Assembly (NCBI RefSeq): GCF_037975245.1
Contig: NC_092575.1
Location: forward strand, 15,854,310 to 15,918,309
DNA from: Apostichopus japonicus
Taxonomy: Eukaryota; Echinodermata; Holothuroidea; Aspidochirotida; Stichopodidae
Length of the DNA stretch: 64,000 nucleotides
Direction of reading: 5' to 3'
Position 1 is the first letter of the stretch; the number at the start of each line of letters is the position of its first letter. The translations under genes were made by a program, and so were the position numbers. The notes under the pieces were generated by a model. The model saw only the letters and a program-made list of their open reading frames with translations, did not search any database and was not told the origin of the DNA. Of the stretch, positions 29,901-44,900 are shown piece after piece.

Positions 29901-32900
29901 ATTCACATGTAACTAGTTAACACTCTAACCAGGAGATCTATGTAGCAGAAACGATTTTGCTGCTCCTAATTACTAACCATTTAATCATGTACAGAAACAT
30001 AAACTGATTGGTCCAGTCTGCACCATTGCAATTGCCCAAAAATTTAATGCAACATCTTGTTTTCTGAAAATTTCAAATTCTTGTGGCTAACGTCAGTGTT
30101 TGTGGTGTGATTTTGATGAACTAGATGTACATGTTAGGTTTTTAAGTCTTACTAAATCTTTTCCTAGTATGATACCACCTGCAGACTAAGTCTTAACTTT
30201 AACACCAAATACAATTTTTCTCACACACATCTAATACATTTTATGGTTTCTTGTCTCACATCCGAGTCTGGTTTCAAAGTCTTTTAACTTTAACACAAAC
30301 TTACAATTTTTCTCATGCATTAATTATCTTGTCTCTCATCCTAGTCTGGTGAAACCTTCATCGTTGACGATTGTAGCCAGCAATGTAGCTGTCAGAGCGG
30401 TGCCCTCACCTGTACCAGCTACGGTTGCCACGAGAGTGAAACATGCACAGAGCAGAATGACATGCGTGGATGTTACTGTCCAGCAGGGTATGAATGGATG
30501 CATGGACAATGCCTGCAAGGTCAGAGAAAGATTGATTTATTGATTTCTAATTAGGGTTTATGCATCATAGAAAAGGAATAAATTAAGTAGAGGTTTTAAA
30601 ATGACAGGTCATTCTACCAAAGATTCAAAAGAAAGAGAAGGAACAAAGTCTTTCTGAAGGGACAAATAGCTTTGAACATTTGCATCTGTGTTTAACTTGC
30701 CAATTAAATGAGGATGTGTAAAGGCAAATTTTTTGTCCTTAATAACATCCCATTTCTGAATTTCACTCTTCCCCCATGACTTTGTCATATAATGATTATT
30801 TTAACGTCTTTCGTAACCAGCGCCTTCAACCTGTGTAATCTGGGGAGATCCCCATTATGTTACCTTCGATGAAGTGTCCTATGACTTCCAAGGCGACTGC
30901 GAATACACCTTGGTGAGGGATTGCAATGATCTCTCCGTGACCCCCAGCTTCCATCTGGTCTCCAACAACTACAGGATCAACCCCTCCGACTCTGTCTCCT
31001 ACCTCAGAGAGCTGAGACTGGAGTACAACGGAACGGAGTATGAGCTCCTCTCTGGAGGAGAGGTTAGGGTGAACGGAGTGACGGTGACACCCCCGTACTA
31101 TGATGGTATAGTCAACATTTACTATAGTGGGATCGATGTGGTAAGTGGTGACCATTATACAGGATATCGTATCATCCCTTTTTTTCTTTTCTTTTTTAAG
31201 AGCTCATATCTTTAAAAGGTGACAGAAATTGTGATAAATTTTAGAGATTTTTTGCCAGCCTAAAGTCAATTTATTCCAAACATGATAAAACTGTCCCAAG
31301 TTTATGAGTGCTCAGAATGGATGGGTGTCACTCTCACATTTTGTGGTAATTTGATTCACACAGAGATGTATGGAAGGCTAAGGGTACTACTCATAAACAG
31401 TTATATCATGTTAACTATATAAGTTACATCATAAACAATATATTCTACTGATTCCACTAGTCCTCAACAATTTTTGATGATTCGTTAATTTGTCTTAAAT
31501 CGGGCAATTTGAAGATGTCAACTCAGTGCAGACTTAATGTTGAATCATGTTAATTTTATTGTTTTACAAATTGTATTAACTTCCTTTTTGTAATTTTTTT
31601 TTGAATCTATATACCAACGACAGATCATTAAGGATGATCTCAAACTTCATTGTACTTGACAATATTGTAGTGCATATTTTTGAGAGTTAAATGATGGTCA
31701 TTCATTTTCTCATCAACAAGCATTTTACTGCCAATCCCAAAATATTTTTCTATACACTGGGATGTTTAAATATGTACTTATACACTCTTCATTGTACGGG
31801 GATAAGTAATTTGGAAGACTGTTACTGTAATATCAAAGCTTATGGCCAACAGTGATGGCCTTTACGATATTAATGATGTTAATGATGTTTACTATAATTA
31901 GTTTCACATAATATAAAGGTAGTGCCTGTCATCTAAATGAATCACATTTTAAGTAACCCTTGTAAAAAATGAATCACATGTTAAGTAACCATTGTAAAAA
32001 TGAATCACATTTCAAATATATTCTACTGGTGAATTTTTATTTCCCATGTTCATTTCTAATCGTGTCAAGTAAAAACTGTTTTTGGTCAAAAGGAAATGTC
32101 AAACTTTAATTTGTGTTGTTAGTTATTGTATTAGGATAAAGTACAGAGTCTCTCCTCACCTAACCTGTTTTATAATTTCTTGATGTGATATCCTTTTCAG
32201 GTTTTACTCACTGACTTTGGCCTTTACGTCACTTACAATCTTGTATGGGATGCAAGAATCCAGTTACCGAGGACTTACTTCAACAGAACCTGTGGTTTGT
32301 GTGGTAACTATGACGATAACAAGGGCAACGAGTTATACTCAAGTAGTGGAATTCAGGTGAGAACACACGATCATTGCTCTTTGTAGCTGTAAAAAACAAA
32401 AACATATTTCTGTCATCGCCTTTCTCTTTGTAGAGAATTCTGTCCACAAATATGTGTTCCTTCCCCCCCAAAAAATGAATATGTGTTGAAATGAGCCAAC
32501 TGTGTATATCAAGAGAATTATGGAACTACATCGGGAACTCTTTACTTTCTGGACAAATTACTTATGCATTTTCCCGATAAGTAATTTGCCCAGAAGATAG
32601 GTCGTTCCCTCGTAAAAGTATCCCCACTAATCAAGTGGGGATATATTCTCATTGTGTTAATATTTGATTTGAGGGGTGAAAATACCTATACTTTCTAAAA
32701 TGTACAGTTACATCATCTCAAAAAAAAAAAAAGAATTTGGTTACTTTTTGGTCCTTTGAAAGAGACAACTATTTTCAACCTTTACAGTAGAGGAAGATGC
32801 AGTTAAGTTAACTAAAATATTTTTCTCATCAGTCTAGGAAACCCAAATGTTGTGATTTGAAGAAAGTCGATATTTCCACCTTTAAAATGATTCTCTATAA

Positions 32901-35900
32901 TTTTTTTTACATATTTCAGCAATCAGCAGCGGACTTTGGAAATAGTTGGCAGACTGGGACTAGAGAATGCATCCCTGATCCAGGACCGCTGGATCCATGC
33001 GACCCAGACTCACCGACCTTCGAACAATCCGAGGCACTCTGCTACTACCTGGTGGATGAATATGGTATGTTGAACTATATTTCATTGAGTTCCCCTACCC
33101 CCGCTCCCAATCATAGGAATCACTTCAGAGATTATTCTGATTTCCTTTCTAGATTTAAGAGTTTAGACCTTTCACTGTTGGATGCATATATTATTGCAGA
33201 TATTAGTTTTCTTTTTGAGTACTCTTCTTTTCTTGAGGGTAACGAGGGGGGGGGGGGTTGAGGACAGATGGTTTTACAATACCTTCTGGTTAATTATTTG
33301 TCCCAAAAAGAAAGAAGTTATTGGTTTTCCTCAATTTTTTGTAATGCCTGTAGCTACCGATATCACACATTGATGTAGTTCATTAATTTTATTTCAAATT
33401 ATAACGGTAAATGGAAAAATTGTTTACATTTCCCGATTTTTACAATTTGCATGTGATTAATACTAAACTGACAAAGTGTCCAAAACATGAAATAATGTAG
33501 AATAAATTTTGCCAGTCACTTCATCATTAACATAAAATTGGTAGAAAAGTGTCTAGTAGAGAGGAGGTCTTTGTTTGATCAATTGCCATCTTACTTTTAT
33601 GTAATACTCTGTGGATTTGTTAAAAATTGGTCACCTAATTTTTAAAAATTTTTAAAAATTTTTAAAATTGGTCATCAAGCACAAAATACAAGTTGACAAT
33701 ATTAAGTAAGTAAATTAATTAATTTTATGAATGGATTATATTGTAAAAGCTTTTGATATGACACTTCCCTGTCAACAGGACCATTTGAAGACTGTTTGGA
33801 CGTGGTTGACCCCTCTCCTTACTACGGTGGTTGTATCTATGACCTCTGCTACACCCTTCCTGACGATGACCTCCTCTGTGCTAGTCTGACCGCTTACGCA
33901 GAAGCTTGTAGAGAGGCAGGAGTCACCCTCGGAGACTGGAGGAGTGATGTCAGTCAATGTCGTGAGTAACCAACGTTTAATCCCTATTATAGAAACAAAA
34001 ATACAGCAGACCGGAAGTTTAATACTTGTATAAAATTATCAATCATAATTTATCTATCAAATGTAGACAATTGTAGGCTCATCAAATCATTTTAAGCATA
34101 ATATCATTGTTTGAGATTTGATTCTAAAAATGCTATATAAGTCCTTCATATTTGTTTTGTTTCAACTTCCGAGAATCAATTGATAAATGACGATCATCTT
34201 TTCTCGCAACATGTGATATTTTGAAACCTTTTACAGCAATTGCTTGTCCCAGCGGTACTGTTTATGACTTCTGTGGGCCCGCCTGTCCTGCTACCTGTGT
34301 GGACCGTGATGGTCCCGGTGAATGTCAAACTTCTCACTGTAAGGAGACCTGTAGGTGCCCTGATGGTCAGGTACTGGATGGTAACCAATGTGTCTTTACC
34401 TACCAATGTGGATGCTCAATGGACAACGGACAATATCTATCAGTGAGCTTGTTTGCAAATCTTCTATTTTATTTCTGTTGGTATTATCACATTTATGCTG
34501 ACATTTGGAATAGTTAGATGTTATAGATTCATTTACTGTCATAATCAAATAGCTTAAAATGTTTAAATTAGATGATATTATTTGTCATTAACTAATCATA
34601 AAGTTTCAGTCAATTTTGTGTTTCAATGGTTCAGTGGTTTTAAGATAGATAACTAAAAAAAGTACCATCCCCCTCTCATTCATGAGGTCAGGTAATACCA
34701 ATGTAATTAGATGCCATCTCAGTGAAGTACATCCCCAAGACCATTTAACTCTGTGAGTGTCCATAACTGTAATAGGCATGTTCTTAACATGGTCTCAAAA
34801 GAGGCTTTCTTACAATGCATGTAAAATTGACATTTACTTAATATTCCCAGAAAATCCTTCCAAGAGGTTTGTGTACATAATTTTCTCATGATTAAGTAAT
34901 ATCACCTTGGAAGATGAAGTCAGAAACAGGGACACTTTATGTGACTTTACTTGGATTGCAATTTAGTAGACGGACTCACAACATTATATGTTGTTACCCT
35001 TACAGCCAGGAGAAGTGTACACAGACCCAGACTGCAGTAGTAGGTGTTCTTGTACTGACGGTGTACTGACATGTGATCCACTCTCTTGTGACACCAACGC
35101 TGCCTGTGGAATCAAGAACGGAGTAAGAGATTGCTACTGTAATGATGGCTACACGGGAGATGGACAGACTTGTACTGAAGGTGAGATTATTGTCAGTTAA
35201 AACATAGATTACTCAGTTCCTCTTACCTTATTTTTGCTTAGTTTAGTGAACCCCAATGGTCAGAAAGGTGCGCAATAAGTTCAGTTGAAACCTTATCTGT
35301 TTGATAATTGTGAATAATCTCAAGCTTTTATCAAGCCTTCTTTTGTCTATAAGTATTCAAAAAATGTTGATAGTCATAAATATTAATATTTAACTCTGCC
35401 CCACCAACTGACTGACCATGTTCTCAAATACTGAATGAGGTGAAGGAGACCCATGCACCCGTGTTAAGAGAACAATTGTCACCTTATTTTCCAATATTAT
35501 CATCAATTGTAGTTTTAAGTTTGAGTTGGGAATGGATATTACCAGGGACAGACTGGAGAATAAATTTCTACTGGCTCAGTGATCCAGCTGGTGGCATTGA
35601 TGTGTTTAACCTCTTTTGCAATCAAGAGGTAATCATCACCTTTGACACTTCATCCTGGAGTGCCTCTGGGTGCCTTTGACAGCATTGCAACGGTTTGGAG
35701 CATATAAGCTGGTCTGTCAATCTTGAAAGATGATTGTGATAGGAAAGATGTACTTATTAGCATATTTGAATGTTTTCGCATCTTTCTGTTTAGATTCTGG
35801 TATCTGTTACATCTGGGGTGACCCTCACTACCAGACCTTTGATGGTCATAATTATGACTTCCAAGGAGGATGTGATTACACCTTAGTGAGAGATTGTCAG

Positions 35901-38900
35901 GATGAAACATTCCATCTGGTGGCCAAACACAAGAAAGAGAAGCATGGCAAACACAGCACAGAGTTGAAGGAATTGTTATTTTACTACGACGACAAAGAAT
36001 ACAAACTGAAGGATTCTAAGAAGGTCTACATCGACGGTCACAGCGTTAAGCTACCCTACGACGGACCAGAGGGAGTGCATATAGAGAAACTTCACTCAAG
36101 TTTGGTAAGAGTTGAAAACATCTCTGATGTGGCTGGTAGTTGAAATACAAGAAAAATCTTGCAAAATAATATTTTAAAAATATTACTGAACTAGACTATA
36201 TTTTTAATTAAAATATATACTTTCAGCAGTGGTCATTTTACCACAAAATAAACTGCCATATGTCCTGTTTGTGATTAGTTGAGAAATAATTCATCTTGTC
36301 AGCTAAATGCAAGTTTTCAGTACACAAGAAATCATTAGTTATAGTATATTCAAATCTGACAACAGATTTTTAAAAATTTAAGAAAATGAAGAAATATTCC
36401 AAAGCAAAGAAGGACTGACCTTTACTCAATCTACAGAATTGTCATAGCAGATTTTATCTAGGATTTAATCTGATTTGCATATAAGAATTGGGACAGGAAG
36501 GGACTGTGCATTAGTTTGAAGGCTGAATCTATTAGGAGGTAAAATATGATAAGTGTCCAAAAAATACCATGAAAATAGACAAGTGATGCGATTATAGTCA
36601 GTCACAAGCTATGTTACCAGACGAAGGAATAAAATATAAGAGAGACCTTTATTTTTCATTATATCATAGATTTTGACTACCAACATTGGTGTTTATGTCA
36701 TCTTCGACAAACACCACGACACACATGTCGGCGTACCCACCAGCTACAGGAACAACCTCTGTGGTCTCTGTGGAAACTTTGATGGCTCAGCAGACAATGA
36801 GTACACCCTCCCTGATGGAAGCATGGTAAGGATTATGTTGTTTGGTTTCGACAGCTATATTAGTAAGCCTGGATGTATTATTATGCCTTGTTGAGACTTG
36901 TTATTACACAACAATTACTTTACAGGAGATCTTGAACAGATGAACAAACAATGCAAGCTCACTTGAAAACAAAAATTGGACACTAAGAGTGAAAATTCTT
37001 TTACTTATTAGAAGTGGATAGGTGGTTTTCAGATGATTTTCAGATGATTTTCATGGTACTGATTGCTGCTTGTTATCTTGAGCAAAGAACTTAATGCATG
37101 ATTAAAATGTTGTTATCTTTTATTTTTGGCACAGACGACTATCGTAGCTGACTTTGGTAACAGCTGGACGGTGGGTGGTGGCAAAGACTGTGAACCTGAC
37201 CCTGGCACTGGTGATGAATGTGACAAAGACGATGAAAAGGATGCAGAAAAACTCTGTAAAGACATCAGCTACAAGAATGGTAGGGTACCTCAAAGGTTTC
37301 CTGTTTAGAACACAACTGGAGAGGAAGGCTTGAAATTAATAAAAAACTGTAAATTGTACATTTTATCAAACTTGCTTAACTTAAAAAAAAATCAAATGAG
37401 TAAAATACTTTGTAGTACAGAAAACCTTAAAGTGCCTAGGAGCCCCAACTGTCAAGGGGCCTCCAAGGTCACAGGGTATCTGTGAACATTTTCAGGCTAG
37501 ACATAACTACTTTCTTCTCTTTTGAAGGGTTCTTCCTCACCCCTCGCCAAAATTAATTCCAGGGGTGGGGGTGGGGGTGGGGGAGGTAAGCATATGTCAC
37601 CTTAGAGCCATGGAGGGTGGTAATCCAGCACTGTGTTCAAACCGTGATTTGAGTATGGTTAAATCTTTATCATAACCAGTGATTAGACCGACTAATCTTT
37701 TAAGCCATGATTGGGTCATGTTGGGCTAGATCCCTACTTAGGCCATGTGCACCCTCACCCTTGGTTTACATACCCAGCGTCCTTGAAAATACTGAAGCTA
37801 GCTGTATCATTCTATTTCTTACTATGCATGTGTAGCCTGGTGAGTATTTTCTTTGTATGATACCTGAAATAGTCAGTTTCCTTTGGTTCATCACTGTTTA
37901 ATCATTTTTTCATACTTCAGGTCCCTTCAAGGATTGCCATGACTTTGTAAATCCAGATCCATTCTACGATGCCTGCGTACAGGACATGTGTGAAGATCTT
38001 GATAACGATGACCTCATATGTCAACACTTTTCTGAGTACGCCAGCGTCTGTCGGGCTCAGGGAGGAGATCCCGGAGACTGGAGGGAGGAAGAGGGAATAT
38101 GTCGTAAGTTGTCCATCCTTTTTTCAGCTCCTGCCTAGTTGAATGCAACATATATGTATCGTTTTGCTTCTAATTGGTTCGCATAAAGCAGTACAGCTCA
38201 CACTTAGGAAATGCTGAGCTGAAAAAGTTCTGAAGTAGAAGAGCTGGCTCAAGAGTCCCCTCTCGTATGGAAGTGGTTCCAAGGAATATGTAACCGAATC
38301 CACACTTCCAAAAGTGCAAAAAAAAAATACACAAAGAAAATGTGAGAATTTGTATTACTATTAATTTTAATTTTAATAATAAAAAATTCATTCATTATTC
38401 TAATTAGATGTCTTGAAACTAAGGAATTCTTTTCCTCCTTCATTTTTGTATAATTTTCCCTTCAATATTATTATTTTTTATTCATCTCAATTTGAGATTT
38501 TTCTTGGGTTGTCTGTTGCTTCTGTTAAGACGAAAATAGTTTCTCTTCATATTTGTAACTTATCTGAGCTACCAACTCTTTCCCTGTCCATAGTTCAGTC
38601 CTCTAATTTTATTGTTTTTCTTTCCATTTTTGTAAATTAATTTCTTTTTTTGTTCATACTCTTCTTATCACCTTTTGTTTTTAGAGCTAATTATAAGCTG
38701 ATTGCGATTCCTTAAACACATTTTAACAATTATTCTCCTCAGCATTCACTTGCCCAGCTGGATTTATATACGACAGCTGCGCTACACCTTGCCCAGCGAC
38801 CTGTTCCGATAGGAGAGCTCCCAATAAGTGTAATATTCCAGGTTGCATTGAGACTTGCACATGTCCAAAAGGTCGCATCTTGGAGAACGACAGATGCGTT

Positions 38901-41900
38901 GGATGCAGTCGTTGTGGATGTACGACATCTAATGGGGAATATGTGCCTGTAAGTACAAACAAACTGATTTCAAATTAAGTAACATTTTCTTTTCTTTTTT
39001 TGACCTACAGGCAAACTCTCATGTACTTTGAAACAACAGTACAATTTTTCATCTTTAAAAAAAAAAAAAAATTTGTGATATTTCTGCCAAAATTATCTCT
39101 CATTAAGTCAGTTGCAATTGATGACTTGAAGGCACACTGTCCTTCCGTAGCATTTTTTCACTCAATCCTAGAAAATAGGAAGAGCAATTACTTAACTGTC
39201 CCATTCAACGGCTCATGTCTTTGGCGGCACTTTCTGTTGTCCAACAAATTATTTAGTTGAACGAGTTGAACTATTTGAGACCATTCAAATTCTGCCCAGC
39301 TACAGTTTAAAGGAGATGGTGGTACAATTTATTACAAGCATAAGATGGGGCTTGTCAAAAGTTGTGCCACAACACAGCATGGCCAGTGGCATGCACAGGA
39401 TATCAAAGGTGGGAAGGAGGGGAGTGGTGTCAACCAAAAGTAAAAATACTCTTCATTTTAGGCATGTGGATGAAAAGGGTATGTACACTTGTCAAGTGGT
39501 CCAAATCTACCTTGACTGAATGTAAAAAATCCCACAACTGTGCCATTGGTTGGTGCTGGAAGGCTGGGGGCATGACTCCCTCCCCTGCCCCACCCCCTTT
39601 GAGCATGCCACTGATCATTGCTAAATCTAAGGTGGTGTTTTCATGCTGGAGGATTCTGTGTGCTTCCTTTTGCCTTGTTATTCCACAACAGGAAATTGCA
39701 TTACGTAGAGTAAATGGTTAACATAGTTGTGACAGGCAGTGTCATTAGTCACCTTACAAGCCAATTTGACACTCTTCTTGCAGACTGGTGAAACTTACAT
39801 CAATGAAAATTGTACAGAGTCATGTTACTGTAAGAAAGGTAAGCTGACATGCACCCCCGTTTCCTGTGGAGACAACGAAATCTGTACGACGAGGAACGAT
39901 GAAAGAGGTTGCTACTGCGACCATGGTTACGAACTCATTGATGAGTCATGCCAGCGCGGTGAGTAACATTTTACATTTATGGTACCAATGAAACTTTACC
40001 CAATATTTGATGAATTTAGGTCTAGTTCAGAAGAAAAGACAAGTCTTGATTAAAAACTGAAAGCAAATATGCTCTTCGTCTTGATTTAATTTGTAAGAAA
40101 AACCGATCGACATTGCCTTAAGATATTTCATCACCATTGTAATACAAACAATTTGAAACATGAATGGTCTGGTCCATGAATGGGTCGTTTGGGTCATTAA
40201 ACTGAAACTCTTAAACCTTTAAACGTTTTTGATGAAAGTAAATTTTTCTAATATTTTCATTTAACCTGTCAAATATTTGTTTGGATTATTTTGTTTAATG
40301 AACAATTATTATTTATAAGCAAATAAATGAGTGCAAAACTGACTTCAAGTGGGAAATCATGACAAGATCTTGAAAGAGAGACAAAACTGTTGGCTTGAAT
40401 GGAATCCAAACCAGGGACCAAAGCAATTCAAGTCCAGTTCATTCAACTCAGCTATCTGGCCCTTGATCTGTGCTGGTCACTTTGTAATCAGGAATAAATA
40501 TTTATCATATTATGTAATATTTATATTACTAAAGTTTTGTCTTTTTTTCATCTTTCTCTTTTACAGCTCCTGGTGCTTGCATTATTTGGGGAGATCCGCA
40601 TTACGTCACTTTTGACGAAGTTTCCTACAACTTCCAAGGTGACTGCGAATATACCCTCGTCAGAAATTGCGATAACAGCACGTCCACCCCCAGCTTCCAT
40701 CTGGTCTCCAACAACTTCAGGATCAACCCCTCCGACTCTGTCTCCTACCTCAGAGAGCTCAGGCTGGAGTACAATGGAACGGAGTATGAGCTCCTCTCTG
40801 GAGGAGAAGTCAGGGTGAACAGAGTGACGGTGACACCCCCGTACTATGATGGTATGGTCTACATCGACTACAGTGGTATGGATCTGGTAAGTTATGAACT
40901 AAACAGCATATCACAAGTTGGTCAACTTAAACTAAATTAATTTTGATTTTCAAATTCAAAATTCACAACACACACAAAGAATCATGCATCTTTACTTTCT
41001 TTGGTAAATAGAAATAACTACTGCATTAGGCCATGCAAACAAATGGAATATTTTGAATAAATTGCTTTGTGAATAATGCCAACTTTTTTCCAATGCTTGA
41101 AATTTGAAGAATAGTTTCAAGAATAGTTGCAAGAAACATAAACTGTACTGTGTTACTTTAATATTCTCTAAAGATACTAAACACTACAAAATGTTCAAAG
41201 TTAATTTGAAGGGAGCAGAAGAGAGATATTACCAGTCATACCTCAGTATTTTCAATGATTCTGCCAAATTTGTTCATAATTATCTCATTTTTCTCTTTTT
41301 ACAGTTTTTGGAAACTAACTTTGGCCTGCTTGTGTTCTACAATCTTGGATATGATGCAAGAGTAGAGATACCCAGTGCCTTGATGGGTCTTATCTGTGGA
41401 CTCTGCGGTAACTATGACGAAGATAACAACAATGAATACCAGTTACCAGATGGAAGTATGGTAAGTGGAATTTTAGTCTCAGATTAACCATAAATGAAAT
41501 TACACATAAATGAAATCAGAGAATTCGAAAATTAAACTTCATTGGTCCAACTCTCAGAATCATAGCTTTGTTCCATGGATAAGGTTTATGAAAATAAAAA
41601 AAAAGACAGCAATTAATTTATTCATTTCATTGAGAAAATTTCAATGTTGCAGTATTCCATAACACTCACACGAGAACAACACATCAAATAATTTCTTTCT
41701 AACTTGAAAACCATTTTATAAGTTTGAAAAACATCAGCAATTGTGACAAAAAGTTTATTTTTGATGCTGATTACGGATGGGTGAAATCACTTCTGAAGGA
41801 TCGAACACTGTTCACACTTATTAATGAACCAAAATAAAACCAAACAAGCAAAAAAATGTCATGTGTTGGATGATGTTCGTTTTATTTTGTGGTTTTGGTC

Positions 41901-44900
41901 AGTAGGGATAAGTTAAGAATTTGAACATAAACACTATTTTGCAATCAATAACAGGACTAGTCAACCAGATTTAGTGTTCGGTGTTCACTTATTACTGAAT
42001 GGAGAGTAAAATATGTGAGTTGATTCTTTTTAATCTTATTGTGAAAACATCATTGTTCATACTTTTTGTTCTTACTAAGTATTGTTTTTAAATTTATAGG
42101 CAATGACTGCAACAGACTTTGGCAACTACTGGCAAACTGGCCAAAGAGAATGTATCCCTGACCCAGGACCCCTCGATCCATGTGACTCCGAGTCACCCAC
42201 TTTTGATCAAGCTCAAGACCTTTGCTATTATCTTATAGATACTTCAGGTTAGAATCTTTCTTGTTTGATCTCTTTTACCTTTTTTTAGTTACTAACCCAC
42301 CAACAAAGAGTTCACTTTGCTGTTTAATTTTTACAGCATACTCTAGATAATTTGATACATTTTCTTTTAAAATCTTTGGAACTTAAAAAATTTATTTGAT
42401 AAGTCATTTGTTATTTCATCTAAGGCCAAATATGAATAGATCATTTAGTGGGTATGTGCTACTTTTTAATCATTTTGTTTATCTTAGTGGTGGTGGGGGG
42501 AGTGGTGGAGGTAAAAAACTCTGTGTCTTTTATCATCTGTTCGAACCAATTTTGAAGGATACCTACAATGAATCAGGTAATTACAAATATTATTAATAAA
42601 TTAAATATGGTGAAAAGAGAATCCTTTGTTGAGTTGTTGACATTAAACAACTTTAATTTGATTGCAATGGTTACCTTTTATTTTGGAGAAGATACTATGT
42701 GTTTTCACTTTGTAACTTTTCTATTTTGTAAATTATTTTGTCATTCTTATGAACCCTCCAGGTCCATTTGAAGACTGTTTGGACGTGGTTGATCCCTCTC
42801 CTTACTACAGTGGTTGTATTTATGACCTCTGCTACACCCTTCCCGACGAAGACCTCCTCTGTGATAGTCTGACCACTTACGCACAAGCGTGTCGAGAGGC
42901 GGGAGTTTCCCTAGGAGACTGGAGGAGTGATGTCAGTCAGTGCCGTGAGTAACCACTAACATCATCTCTTTTGAACCTTTACATTTAAAAAATACCGCAA
43001 AAAATATATATCTCTTGATTTAGGTGATGCACCAGACCCTAAGATCTTATGGATACACATTTTTGAATTTTTGGGGGAATAATATGTTAACATGGTAACA
43101 TAGCAAAATGAATTACTTGACAATTGTCTCTGGAGATTTTGAGGATGTATTAGACAATACCCAACACCTGGTCTGTCTTCAGAAATGAATTATTTATTTA
43201 TTTATTTGTTTTGCCACAAAAGTACAAAGTGGAGGGAAGTCTTCCATGAAGCTTAAAAGCTTAACAATGTGGAAGACTCCCTGAAGAAAGAAAAGAAAAG
43301 AAAAAAAAAATATATATATATATATAAACAAAATTACAGTTAAAACAAACCAGCAATCCATCATGTGGTCTTGAAATGGAAATTACAGAATATTCCTTTC
43401 TAACAGTAGAAGGATTCAAAATGTTCTGTGTAGTTTGGGCGAGCTGGTGTGCAACCTAGTGACATGATGTAGAGTGAATTTCTTTTTCATGTTTATGATT
43501 GCTCAATAAAAACAACGAAAAACAAAAAAACAAAACATCCTGTGATGTGTTTTAAGCCAGAAAGCAGATACTGCTGAACCCCAACAATGAAAAAAGGAAA
43601 ATATGTTACACATTTTGAAGGCAGTCTGTACAATGAAAGTGAAAACCATCTATGACCAAACAGGAAAGGCTAACAGTAACATTCTAAACATGCAAAAGCA
43701 GTCTTTATGTTATCACATTGCTAAGGAGTGACTATATACGCAGTATTACATACATTTTCTCCTCCTCTGAATATTATTATTATTTTCCAAAATCAGCAAT
43801 TACCTGCCCAAGTGGTATGACCTATGATCCCTGTGGACCTGCCTGTCCCCCTACCTGCTCTGACAGAAGTGGTTCGAGACATTGCCCGACTGACCATTGC
43901 ACAGAGATGTGTGGTTGTCCTGACGGTCAGGTACTGGACGGGAACCGGTGTGTCTTTACCTACCAGTGTGGATGTGTGATGGAAGGTGGACTCTACCTTT
44001 CGGTAATACAGATTCATTTTTTCTTCACTTTTGTGGCTGTGTTTAATCTAAAACAAGTCGGCAAATATTGTCCAAAATACTAGAAACTGTAAATCTTTCA
44101 TAATCAACAACCTCCTGATATTCATGAATATAGTCACATTATTTGGTTGATTTTTTTTATATTTTTTTTATTCCAGTATAAATATAAATTTATGAGTAGG
44201 ATAAGACGTACATAAAGGAAACATTTTATTACTTAAAAATCTTACTTAAAATCCTACAATAAACATTATTTATTTTCTTTCATTGTTTCTGACATAGCCT
44301 GGAGATGAGTACACATTTGACGACTGTAGCAGACGATGTTCCTGTACTGACGGTGAGCTGACCTGCGAAGATTTGTCGTGCGACGTCGACGCCTATTGTG
44401 GTATTAAGAACGGAGTCCGCGACTGCTACTGTCGTGACGGGTACAGCGGTGATGGCGAGTCTTGTTCAGAGGGTAGGTGAACCTGTTAATTAAACAAAAA
44501 ATGTGATTATTGGAGAATTCTTGCAATTCCTGTTAAGTTGAAAAACTCCTTGAAAATAAATGTAACTTCACTGATAAGGAATGAAAGCAAATCTGATGCA
44601 ATTGTGATGTAAGAGGAACTAAATGTAAGGCTGATTGTTTTTGCAGATTTTGTATACAGATAAAGTGGAAAAAACAATAAATAGATACTTAACATTATCA
44701 AATTAGCAGGTAGAGTCATTTTATTTACAGAAGTGACATAAGAGGTATGCCACTTTTTATTACAGATTCACATATTTTAGGGAAATTTTCATTGCTAATG
44801 GTACAAAGGAATTTTAAGCTGTTAAAATAGCCCCACCAGATGTTAATTATAACAAAAATCTGAATTTTACGCGTACATTATACAAGGTGTCAAATGTTTG

